A stretch of 64,000 nt of DNA from Rutpela maculata (Eukaryota > Arthropoda > Insecta > Coleoptera > Cerambycidae). Location: assembly GCA_936432065.2 (NCBI GenBank), contig OW386285.2, positions 104,165,869-104,229,868 on the forward strand, in the 5' to 3' direction. A program made the position numbers and the translations under genes. Shown piece after piece: positions 19,266 through 26,100 of this stretch (position 1 is the stretch's first letter; each line of letters begins with the position of its first letter). A model generated the notes under the pieces. It was given only the letters and a program-made list of their open reading frames with translations, was not told the origin of the DNA and did not search any database.

Positions 19266-20156
19266 TTAATCCAGCGGTTCGATTATTTTACTTTCTAATA
19301 GTTCCTCTAAAATTCTATTTATTTCATTCGTATGACTTGAATTGCCTGCCTCCTGTGAAGCTATCAAAAGCCTAAGACGATCGACGAGTTCATTAGGATC
19401 GTCCCAATATACGTAATCAATAGCATTATCGGTGACTTGCATCATTAATTCGCCGCCTTTTACTTTACCAGGAGCACGTTGCCGAGGTTCGCGAGCGTAA
19501 AGCATCGGTTTAATAATATGCAGGTACTTCCAGCTCTTACTACCAGACTTTTGCTTTTCAGAATCATAATTTCTCTTATGTGCGCTAGTCCTTTTTACAA
19601 TATCAATGTACTGTTTCTTATCATCATAGTTATAGTGATGCGAACGTTTTTTAAATAGTAATTCATAAAGACCGCGAGTGCCCTGATACTCTTTATTATT
19701 TATTATTAAATTGTCACCGTCAAACTGAATGACAGAATTTCCAATATAATATTTATCTTCTTCGGGATTATATCGTACACCATATCGAAAATCATGTGTA
19801 TTTTCAGTATCATGCATCATCTCAGATATATACGTTTTAGGCAGATCGCTAAATTTCTCAAGATACTTCTCATCTGACTGGTCGCCTTCTTCAGAGTCGA
19901 CAATCGACGGTGACGGTGTAATATTAATATTTTTTTCATCCTCTGAGGGTTCAGACTTTTTCTTAATGTTTAAATTCTCGTCCGTCTCAAGCTTGATATG
20001 TTTAGCTATCGAATGTAAAGGTGCGGTGATTGGGGCAAAAGACTTTTCGATTTGCAGATCGTGCATTTTGAGTGCCTCTAATTTGCGCTTTACGGCTTTC
20101 CGAGCTTCGATAATTTTATTAGTAATGTCCATGTCGACAGGTGCGTCAGATAACAT
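19266..20156 (-). CDS. Conserved Polinton protein of unknown function, 296 aa
   Basis: Lies between the integrase and ATPase genes. The N-terminal half has a basic helical segment (Ala-Arg-Lys-Ala-Val-Lys-Arg-Lys-Leu) and an acidic, Ser-rich linker. The C-terminal half is more structured: Gly-Thr-Arg-Gly-Leu-Tyr-Glu-Leu-Leu-Phe-Lys-Lys (about residues 158-170), then Thr-Ser-Ala-His-Lys-Arg-Asn and a Lys-x-Trp-Lys-Tyr block. It ends in a charged helical tail. The Gly-x-x-Gly-Leu-Tyr-Glu-Leu-Leu segment is shared by many insect Polinton proteins I recall (possibly DUF8207). Its role is unknown to me; being expressed alongside integrase and ATPase suggests a DNA-handling or assembly factor. Confidence 0.75.
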   Translation of the reverse strand: MLSDAPVDMDITNKIIEARKAVKRKLEALKMHDLQIEKSFAPITAPLHSIAKHIKLETDENLNIKKKSEPSEDEKNINITPSPSIVDSEEGDQSDEKYLEKFSDLPKTYISEMMHDTENTHDFRYGVRYNPEEDKYYIGNSVIQFDGDNLIINNKEYQGTRGLYELLFKKRSHHYNYDDKKQYIDIVKRTSAHKRNYDSEKQKSGSKSWKYLHIIKPMLYAREPRQRAPGKVKGGELMMQVTDNAIDYVYWDDPNELVDRLRLLIASQEAGNSSHTNEINRILEELLESKIIEPLD

Positions 20157-20187
20157 GTGTAATTATCAACTGATTGAGATAGTAAAA

Positions 20188-20877
20188 TCACAGGTATATA
20201 TACTCGTCAAACCCCTTTCTGTATCGGCCATGTTTGATATCGCTATCTTTATCTATCACTAGGAATCCGTATTTATCTTTCCAGCATAACGAGCACATAT
20301 GTTTGAAATCCTCAAAGCTCATATCGGTATTAACGTGATCGGAATATACATGTCTAAGATTCATGTCATCCTGCTTGAATAATATCAGTAAATTTGCATT
20401 GTCTCTTATCAGATGTTTCGGAATGCGGGTATAGGTCTGACAGAGATAGAAGCTGTCTATCTGTTTATGCCGTCCCATGCTAAAGTAGTCACGCATCACA
20501 CTTTGATTGTCGCAAGCTACGTCATCAAATATAAAAATGGAATTAATTTTAGCTTGCGCAGGCGTCATTATTACATCGCTATCCTTGAATTCATGATATC
20601 CCACGATCGAGCCGAGTACTTTTCTAAGATATTCATATTTAGGCTGGTAGAGAGATTTCGAGTAGACGTAAACATTCTTGAAACGCAAGCCGTGTGGATG
20701 AGTCAGCAGGCTTATCACGATGTTTGTTTTCCCACAATTTGAAGGTCCGCATATGATACACCTGATGCTGTCGGGTAACAGAGGACCATGTCTACTATCT
20801 TTTTTCACATGACTATCGAAATCGAGATTATCGATTTTCAGACTGTTACCTGTCTTGATGAAACGCATGATTGACAC
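20188..20877 (-). CDS. Packaging ATPase (FtsK/HerA-type, A32-like), 229 aa
   Basis: Expected to pump element DNA into capsids. Walker A is Gly44-Pro-Ser-Asn-Cys-Gly-Lys-Thr51. Walker B is Ile-Phe-Ile-Phe-Asp-Asp-Val at 114-120. A Gln-Thr-Tyr-Thr-Arg segment near 146-150 fits sensor/arginine-finger positions of the A32-like family. Length is normal for Polintons. It is transcribed divergently from the PLA2 gene, with an 87-base gap holding a TATA box. Confidence 0.93.
   Translation of the reverse strand: MSIMRFIKTGNSLKIDNLDFDSHVKKDSRHGPLLPDSIRCIICGPSNCGKTNIVISLLTHPHGLRFKNVYVYSKSLYQPKYEYLRKVLGSIVGYHEFKDSDVIMTPAQAKINSIFIFDDVACDNQSVMRDYFSMGRHKQIDSFYLCQTYTRIPKHLIRDNANLLILFKQDDMNLRHVYSDHVNTDMSFEDFKHMCSLCWKDKYGFLVIDKDSDIKHGRYRKGFDEYIYL
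20195..20202 (-). promoter_or_regulatory. TATA-like box upstream of the 296-aa gene
   Basis: TATATATA on the minus strand, 39-46 bases upstream of the ATG at 20156 and overlapping the 3' end of the ATPase coding region. It suggests separate promoters for the tightly packed minus-strand genes. Confidence 0.4.
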
Positions 20878-20903
20878 TGAGGTATTTCCACCAGAAGTTT
20901 AAG

Positions 20904-20912
20904 TATAAATAG
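20904..20912 (+). promoter_or_regulatory. TATA box for the capsid gene block
   Basis: TATAAATAG, a strong match to the animal TATA consensus, lies 53-61 bases before the PLA2-gene ATG at 20965, within the 87-base intergenic region shared with the divergent ATPase. It is the best candidate promoter for the plus-strand virion genes. Confidence 0.6.
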
Positions 20913-20964
20913 CTTTCGGTCACCTGTAACACCTCAGTCTACTATTACATGTGATAGAGGTAAC

Positions 20965-21708
20965 ATGGCTGTAAACGCTCTCATAAATAAATTACCTTTC
21001 GAAGCCCATATCCCTGGCTATCGTTTCTGCGGCCCGGGTACTAAATTAGAAAAAAGACTGGCGCGAGGAGATCGCGGAATTAATGGTCTAGATGAGGCGT
21101 GTCGTGACCACGACATACAATATTCTAAAGTCAATGATGTGAAAGGACGGCATATTGCCGATAAAGAATTGGCAAAACGTGCTCTGAAGCGAGTATTTGC
21201 TAGGGATTCGTCCATCGGAGAAAGAGCGGCAGCAGCCGGTGTAGCAGGCATCATGAGTGCTAAAGTTAAATTAGGCTTGGGATGTAAAAAAAGAAAATGT
21301 GGCGGTACGATGACGTTTAAAAAAATATCCAATAAAATTCGTAAACTAGTACGTGGAGCTCCCTCTGTCGGGGATGCTATTAAAAAGGCCTCTCGTGCAG
21401 TACAGCGTATTAAAAAAGATAAAAAAATATCACCGATGGCTGCTCGCGTTATTCCTATACCGAAGACGGGTGGCGTTCTACCGCTAATACCAATATTTGC
21501 CGGACTTAGTGCTCTGGGAGCGCTAGCCGGTGGATCTGCAGGTATAGCGAAAGCTGTAAGAGATTCTCAGGCGGCAGCCTCCCAGCTTAAAGAATCTAAA
21601 CGTCACAATCAGGCTATGGAGAGTATCGCCCTAGGTAAGGGACTCTATCTTCGTCCCTATCGAACGGGACTTGGACTATACATGAATAAAAACACCAACA
21701 GCAAGTGA
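20965..21708 (+). CDS. PLA2-domain minor capsid protein, 247 aa (possible readthrough into protease)
   Basis: The N-terminus is a small phospholipase A2-like domain. Tyr19-Arg-Phe-Cys-Gly-Pro-Gly25 is the calcium loop, and Asp43-Glu-Ala-Cys-Arg-Asp-His49-Asp50 is the catalytic His-Asp motif. Viruses use such domains to breach endosomal membranes. Residues 105-150 are basic (Lys/Arg-rich). A Thr-Gly-Gly-Val site (168-171) looks like a GG-X cleavage site for an adenain-type protease. A hydrophobic Leu-Ile-Pro-Ile-Phe-Ala-Gly-Leu segment (174-197) follows, then an Arg-Pro-Tyr-Arg-Thr-Gly-Leu-Gly tail. The stop is TGA followed by CTAG, and the protease frame follows in the same frame, so a PLA2-protease fusion could be made by readthrough. 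Confidence 0.88.
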   Translation: MAVNALINKLPFEAHIPGYRFCGPGTKLEKRLARGDRGINGLDEACRDHDIQYSKVNDVKGRHIADKELAKRALKRVFARDSSIGERAAAAGVAGIMSAKVKLGLGCKKRKCGGTMTFKKISNKIRKLVRGAPSVGDAIKKASRAVQRIKKDKKISPMAARVIPIPKTGGVLPLIPIFAGLSALGALAGGSAGIAKAVRDSQAAASQLKESKRHNQAMESIALGKGLYLRPYRTGLGLYMNKNTNSK

Positions 21709-21712
21709 CTAG
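21706..21712 (+). promoter_or_regulatory. Candidate programmed stop-codon readthrough site (TGA CTAG)
   Basis: The PLA2 gene ends in TGA followed by CTAG, the exact context known to allow efficient readthrough in animal cells and in several RNA viruses. Frame 0 stays open past the stop for 121 codons, through the entire protease. No ATG exists between the stop and residue Met at 21766, well inside the protease segment. Confidence 0.6.
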
Positions 21713-22074
21713 TAAAATTACCAAATCGAGCGCTCACCGACGTGGATCTGAAAAAATATGTTAAGATGTTAAATATACCTAATTTTCGAGGAATATTTAT
21801 GCGAGACCGACTACCTAAACGCGTACATAAAATTGAGACGGGCATTGTGAACTTGGATAGTGATAGCGGTAATGGTACTCATTGGACTGCATACTTTAAG
21901 AACGGTTCGAAAGCCGTTTATTATGATAGTTTTGGTAATTTACAGCCTCCTCTCGAATTAATAAAATATTTAAATTGTTCTATTGAATACAATCACAAGC
22001 AGTATCAGTCTTATGACACAGTAAATTGTGGACATCTGTGTTTACAATTTCTATATAATGCGTCATGCTTTTAA
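21709..22074 (+). CDS. Adenain-type cysteine protease, 121 codons in frame with PLA2 gene
   Basis: Processes capsid proteins in Polintons and adenoviruses. Visible motifs are Gly-Thr-His-Trp-Thr-Ala (catalytic His), Val-Tyr-Tyr-Asp-Ser-Phe-Gly-Asn (acidic residue) and Asn-Cys-Gly-His-Leu-Cys-Leu-Gln-Phe near the C-terminus (catalytic Cys). The coding frame opens directly after the upstream TGA. A segment Leu-Pro-Asn-Arg-Ala-Leu-Thr-Asp-Val-Asp-Leu, which I recall as conserved in insect Polinton proteases, lies before the first ATG (21766), and the GTG at 21742 is not a normal eukaryotic start. I therefore give the frame from 21709 and favour translation by readthrough; initiation at 21766 would give a shorter protein of about 102 aa. 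Confidence 0.85.
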   Translation, partial: LVKLPNRALTDVDLKKYVKMLNIPNFRGIFMRDRLPKRVHKIETGIVNLDSDSGNGTHWTAYFKNGSKAVYYDSFGNLQPPLELIKYLNCSIEYNHKQYQSYDTVNCGHLCLQFLYNASCF

Positions 22075-22112
22075 GTCACGTTCATTCTCAGAGCTAACCT
22101 TGAAGCCGCAAC

Positions 22113-22814
22113 ATGTCTTGTACGTTTACATTATCCGGCAAATCATCTAATTTAACCGCGCACTTTTCCCCACCCATAGACCTTGAAGACGGCGCTGAAT
22201 ATTCGCTTGCTTTAATAAATTTCGAGGCGTATAACTCCATACCGAACATAGACGCTACAAATAATCATATATATTATGATACAGACGATAAGTTTATAAA
22301 AATTCCGGAGGGCTCGTATGAAATAGAAGATATAAATAATTACGTAAGAAAGCATTTTATTCTGAATCATGGTAACGATAGTCATATTTCTATAGTATCC
22401 AATAAAAATACGTTAAAAGTGGAAATAAAATCCAATAAGATGATAAATTTTGAAAAGGCCGGCGGTATTGGCAGTTTGTTAGGATTTACATCTCGTCGTC
22501 TAAAACCGCTCGAGAAACATATATCTGATTTCCCGGCAAAAATTCAAAAAGTAAACGCTATATGCGTGGAGTGTAATCTCATCACGGGCAGTTACATGAA
22601 TGATAGATCTGTACACATTATTCATGAATTTTTTCCTAGCGTGCCTCCCGGCTATAAAATAATAGAGTGTCCCGCTAATGCAATTTACCTACCGATTAAT
22701 AAGAGGCATATAGATAGCGTATCAATTAAGATAGTCGATCAAGACGGTGATCTTGTTAATTTCCGTGGCGAGGTCATCACGGTAAGACTGCACTTGAAGA
22801 AGAATGGGTCTTAG
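22113..22814 (+). CDS. Penton / minor capsid protein (single jelly roll), 233 aa
   Basis: Occupies the usual place before the major capsid gene and has the composition of the Polinton penton: alternating beta-strand segments, an Ala-Glu-Tyr-Ser-Leu-Ala-Leu-Ile start region (residues 28-35), a Tyr-Glu-Ile-Glu-Asp-Ile-Asn-Asn-Tyr-Val segment near 68-77 and a Ser-Leu-Leu-Gly-Phe motif near 122. It would form pentamers at capsid vertices. Assignment rests on position and recalled family appearance; the jelly roll itself is not provable by eye. Its last 11 bases overlap the next ORF. Confidence 0.8.
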   Translation: MSCTFTLSGKSSNLTAHFSPPIDLEDGAEYSLALINFEAYNSIPNIDATNNHIYYDTDDKFIKIPEGSYEIEDINNYVRKHFILNHGNDSHISIVSNKNTLKVEIKSNKMINFEKAGGIGSLLGFTSRRLKPLEKHISDFPAKIQKVNAICVECNLITGSYMNDRSVHIIHEFFPSVPPGYKIIECPANAIYLPINKRHIDSVSIKIVDQDGDLVNFRGEVITVRLHLKKNGS

Positions 22815-22938
22815 TTTCCGAAATAGTTTAAAAGGAACACCTGCTCGCGCTCGAAACAGTTCACCTGCAACCTTCAAGGCGTTAACATCTAAAAATAGAC
22901 GTTTTCTTTACTCTCTCGGTTACAAAGTGCTAATATGA
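22804..22938 (+). CDS. 44-aa linker ORF overlapping penton and major capsid genes
   Basis: ATG at 22804 inside the penton 3' end; stop TGA at 22936-22938 overlaps the major capsid ATG (ATGA). Starts Met-Gly-Leu-Ser-Phe-Arg and ends Arg-Arg-Phe-Leu-Tyr-Ser-Leu-Gly-Tyr-Lys-Val, strongly basic. It exactly bridges the two genes, and the Phe-Leu-x-Ser-Leu-Gly ending resembles small proteins I recall at this place in other insect Polintons, so I consider it real. It may be a minor capsid or DNA-condensing peptide. Translation by reinitiation would also serve the downstream major capsid gene. Confidence 0.6.
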   Translation: MGLSFRNSLKGTPARARNSSPATFKALTSKNRRFLYSLGYKVLI

Positions 22939-24146
22939 ATCCGAATATTTTAAACGTGTTTGAGAAGCCTACGTTTGAAACCGCTATAACTAATTTTGAA
23001 AATCATAGTCATGGACCATATTCAATCAGAAATTTAAATAATAACGACGAAATTCGTATACCCATTCAGCAGCAGGATGTGTATACTGCGCCGTATGCTA
23101 GTTCGCTGTATATGCGGGGCCGGTTACTTAAAGAGGATGGTGCGGTTTCGAACACAGCGGTCTTTGATAAAATGGGGTTATTGTATCTGTTTGACGAGAT
23201 ACGATACGAAGTGAGCGGTAAAATTGTGGACAGCAGTAGAAATCCAGGCCTCGCGACTGTTATGAAGGGATATGCATCATTCACTCCGAATGACGCGAAT
23301 CACTTAGAAAATGCTGGGTGGACTGATGTGGATGATAATTTTGCAGACGAGAACGGTTACTTTGACGCATGTATACCTTTAAAAATATGTCTGGGGTTCG
23401 CAGAGACCTTTGAAAGAATTATTTTAAATGTCCGTCAAGAGCTGGTACTCGTTCGCAGTAGTATTGATACAAACGCAATCATAAATCTTGTAGCCGATGA
23501 AAATATTAAAGTAGAATTGGAAATCGTTCAATGGCGTGTACCACACGTGACTGTATCTGACGTTGAGCGATTAAAATTAATGAAATATCTAGAGAGGAAT
23601 ATCGATTTGCCTGTACCGTTTAGAAGCTGGGAATTACATGAATACCCCATGCTGATGGAATCGCAGACGCATACTTGGAATATTAAAACTTCGTCTCAGT
23701 TAGAGACACCGCGATATATTATTTTCGGCCTTCAAACGGGTCGTAAAAATGCAGTCGCTAAACGTATGAGTGAATTTGATCACTGCGAGTTGACTAATTT
23801 TAAACTTTTTTTAAATTCGGAATCATATCCCTATGATAACTTGAATATTAATTTTCAGAAGAATTTCTGTGCTACTCTGTATGAAATGTTCTGTCAATTT
23901 CAGAAATCTTATTATGAAAAAGAAAATGAACCTCTGCTTACTAAATATAAATTTAAAACTAAAGCTCCTCTGGTAGTTATCGACTGTTCGTGTCAGAATG
24001 AGGTTGTAAAGTCGAGTGCAGTGGAGATTAGGCTGGAATTTAGCACTAATAAAAATATTCCGAAAGACACTGCTGCATATTGTCTTATAATTCATGATAG
24101 ATTGATTTTTTACAATCCTTTAACCAGTATAGTTCGTCCATACTAA
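22935..24146 (+). CDS. Major capsid protein (double jelly roll, hexon-like), 403 aa
   Basis: Largest virion gene, in the standard order penton then major capsid. It has the recognised insect-Polinton features: Pro-Thr-Phe-Glu ... near the N-terminus, Asn-Asn-Asn-Asp-Glu-Ile-Arg-Ile-Pro-Ile-Gln-Gln-Gln-Asp (residues 35-48), a Val-Phe-Asp-Lys-Met-Gly-Leu-Leu-Tyr-Leu-Phe-Asp segment, and a Trp-Arg-Val-Pro-His-Val near 206-211. At ~400 residues it is large enough for two jelly-roll domains but shorter than some Polinton capsids. It would form the trimeric capsomers. Intact, starts within ATGA overlap with the 44-aa ORF. Confidence 0.85.
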   Translation: MNPNILNVFEKPTFETAITNFENHSHGPYSIRNLNNNDEIRIPIQQQDVYTAPYASSLYMRGRLLKEDGAVSNTAVFDKMGLLYLFDEIRYEVSGKIVDSSRNPGLATVMKGYASFTPNDANHLENAGWTDVDDNFADENGYFDACIPLKICLGFAETFERIILNVRQELVLVRSSIDTNAIINLVADENIKVELEIVQWRVPHVTVSDVERLKLMKYLERNIDLPVPFRSWELHEYPMLMESQTHTWNIKTSSQLETPRYIIFGLQTGRKNAVAKRMSEFDHCELTNFKLFLNSESYPYDNLNINFQKNFCATLYEMFCQFQKSYYEKENEPLLTKYKFKTKAPLVVIDCSCQNEVVKSSAVEIRLEFSTNKNIPKDTAAYCLIIHDRLIFYNPLTSIVRPY

Positions 24147-24147
24147 T

Positions 24148-24648
24148 ATGTATATAATAGACGTGCAGGGCTTCCAGCATAAAAAGGAGTTAGCTTTTAC
24201 ATGTAAAGAAATTTCAATTTTTAATATTACCGATGTCTCGTGTGTACATCGGATAATTAAACCGACTGTTAGTTACGGGCTTCTTACACACAACATTCAG
24301 AAGCAAATTAATTGGATAACTGATCATGTGCACGGTCTCCAATGGTCCACGCCTTATGATAATCTCCGGTACGGCGACCTGCAGGACTTCATCGACGGCC
24401 ACGTACTTGAGAGAGAAGCAAAAGTTTATGTCAAGGGACTGGAAAAGAAGCGATGGCTTCAGCATTATCTGTCTAATAATAATAATATTATAGACTTATA
24501 TAATTGTAATAATATGAATAGTTTAATGTTAAATAATTTAGAATATCATTGTCATAAACATATTAATAATCATTTACGCTGCTCTAGGCAGAATGTCTAC
24601 TCGATATATCAGTGGTATATTGTAAATAAAGATAAGGATTTTGAATAA
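24148..24648 (+). CDS. Conserved insect Polinton protein, 166 aa (nuclease-like?)
   Basis: Starts one base after the capsid stop (TAA-T-ATG). The N-terminus Met-Tyr-Ile-Ile-Asp-Val-Gln-Gly-Phe, followed about 12 residues later by Cys-Lys-Glu-Ile-Ser-Ile, resembles the first strands of an RNase H/DEDD-exonuclease fold. Val-Tyr-Val-Lys-Gly-Leu-Glu-Lys-Lys-Arg-Trp-Leu (about 92-103) and a Cys-His-Lys-His ... Arg-Cys-Ser pattern (132-145) follow. I recall this protein as widespread in arthropod Polintons, but it has no established role that I know. A nuclease reading is inference. AATAAA overlaps its stop codon. Confidence 0.75.
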   Translation: MYIIDVQGFQHKKELAFTCKEISIFNITDVSCVHRIIKPTVSYGLLTHNIQKQINWITDHVHGLQWSTPYDNLRYGDLQDFIDGHVLEREAKVYVKGLEKKRWLQHYLSNNNNIIDLYNCNNMNSLMLNNLEYHCHKHINNHLRCSRQNVYSIYQWYIVNKDKDFE

Positions 24649-24649
24649 A
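24644..24649 (+). terminator. Poly(A) signal overlapping the stop of the 166-aa gene
   Basis: AATAAA includes the TAA stop codon and would end the virion-gene transcript. Note that other AATAAA hexamers occur by chance inside the AT-rich ORFs (for example near 21683). Confidence 0.4.
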
Positions 24650-24799
24650 CAAATTTATGCTAACCATACTGGCTTTTTATTTCTGTATACATGTGTGCGT
24701 GTATGAATGACGAGCGGGGTGGGGGGCAGAGAGAGAGAGAAGTGGGGGGAGAGCTCTCGCCTCGAGTCAGAGCGCGGTGATCAGTTAGACGTTGCAAAG

Positions 24800-25121
24800 A
24801 TGCACAATCAAACGGGGCTTAGAGAGCTGATAGCGGGCAATATATGCCAATGTTCGATGTGCCAAGTCCCACCGGAGGGCTGGAGGTACCTGGGGCTGCC
24901 TCAGCCCCAGGACCCCGTAACGCAACCACCACCACCACCACCACAGGAGATGCCCCGGCTGATGCTCTTAGCCGACATCATGAAAGGTATTTAAAATATT
25001 TTTTCTGTTTCGTATAACTCAATACTTATAGATATTTTTTTAAATTGTTACAGACTCCATTGAACTCAGAATTTCTTCGGAGATTTGGAGAAGTCGATCT
25101 GTCAGCCGGCGAGACCAATAA
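24800..25121 (+). CDS. Small spliced gene, ~84 aa, unknown function
   Basis: The best model is exon 1 at 24800-24986, intron 24987-25053 (GT...AG, 67 nt, T-rich before TTACAG) and exon 2 at 25054-25121, with the codon split G|AC. The unspliced reading stops at 24994. The protein has an Ile-Cys-Gln-Cys-Ser-Met-Cys cluster, a Gly-Trp-Arg-Tyr segment, a six-proline run and a helical tail ending Ser-Arg-Arg-Asp-Gln. AATAAA overlaps the stop at 25117-25122. The local sequence is notably GC-richer than its surroundings. I do not recognise the protein; the Cys cluster suggests metal binding or partner binding. Splicing is a prediction. Confidence 0.5.
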
Positions 25122-25295
25122 ATTTCTTTTTTTAATTAACATACGATCTGCCCTCCCGCCGGATAGCCAGACCAGTGTTTTTATTATTTTATTAATTCTA
25201 CACAATTTTAATTGTATTTTTTTTTATATTAATAAAAAATGTTATTAATAATCTTTTTTTATTTCAATGAGTTGATAGCATCTCATACTTATTAA

Positions 25296-25985
25296 GTGTC
25301 TGAACAGCTCGAACAGCTCCAACAGCTCCAACAGGTGTAACAGGTACCGTACCTGTTACACCTGTTGGAGCTGTTGGAGCTGTTCGAGCTGTTGGAACTG
25401 ACCATATATAATACACGTATATGTATATGTATATGGGCTGCTTGAACAGCTCCAACAGCTCCAACAGCTCCAACAGGTGTAACAGGTACCGTACCTGTTA
25501 CACCTGTTCGAGCTGTTGGAGCTGTTCGAGCTGTTAAAACTGACCCTATATAATACATGTATATGTATATGTATATGGGCTGTTTGAACAGCTCCAACAG
25601 CTCCAACAGCTCCAACAGGTGTAACAGGTACCGTACCTGTTACACCTGTTCGAGCTGTTGGAGCTGTTGGAGCTGTTCGAGCTGTTGAAACTGACCCTAT
25701 ATATTACATGTATATGTATATGTATATGGGCTGCTTGAACAGCTCCAACAGCTCCAACAGCTCGAACAGGTGTAACAGGTACCGTACCTGTTACACCTGT
25801 TGGAGCTGTTCGAGCTGTTCAAACAGCCCATATATAATACACGTATATGTATATGTATATGGGCTGCTTGAACAGCTCCAACAGCTCCAACAGCTCGAAC
25901 AGCTCCAACAGGTGTAACAGGTACGGTACCTGTTACACCTGTTGGAGCTGTTCGAGCTGTTGGAGCTGTTCAAGCTGTCTCACCT
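25296..25985. repeat. Array of five long hairpins (period 142-151 bp)
   Basis: Each unit is a palindrome centred on AACAGGTACCGTACCTGTT. The arms are built from 9-mers such as AGCTCCAAC / GTTGGAGCT and AGCTCGAAC / GTTCGAGCT. Centres are at about 25348, 25490, 25632, 25783 and 25925 (spacing 142, 142, 151, 142). Units are separated by a TATA-type spacer (ATACACGTATATGTATATG) and GGGCTGCTTGAACAG. The array lies between convergent genes. Both strands read as Ser/Asn/Cys-rich frames only because of the 9-mer code; these are not genes. Confidence 0.95.
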
Positions 25986-26100
25986 GCCTCTCTCATGATC
26001 ATCATGTCAGGATAGGTATTAGGAAATAAAAACACACATTTTATAAATAATTTAATTTATTAAATGTAAAAATATTTATATTACAATACTTTAATACTAA

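Noticed and set aside
20413..21332. Antisense frames opposite the ATPase and PLA2 genes
   Set aside because: They lie opposite clearly recognised genes with catalytic motifs and have no features of their own.
21742..22074. Protease starting at GTG 21742
   Set aside because: GTG is not a normal start in eukaryotes, and the conserved protease segment begins before it; readthrough or the ATG at 21766 is more plausible.
25296..25985. CRISPR-like array
   Set aside because: Units are long palindromes with near-identical spacers in a eukaryotic transposon; there are no unique spacers and no cas genes.
25264..26029. Overlapping Ser/Asn/Cys-rich open frames on both strands
   Set aside because: They are the 9-mer hairpin repeat read in different frames; identical repeats in both strands give matching low-complexity peptides, not proteins.
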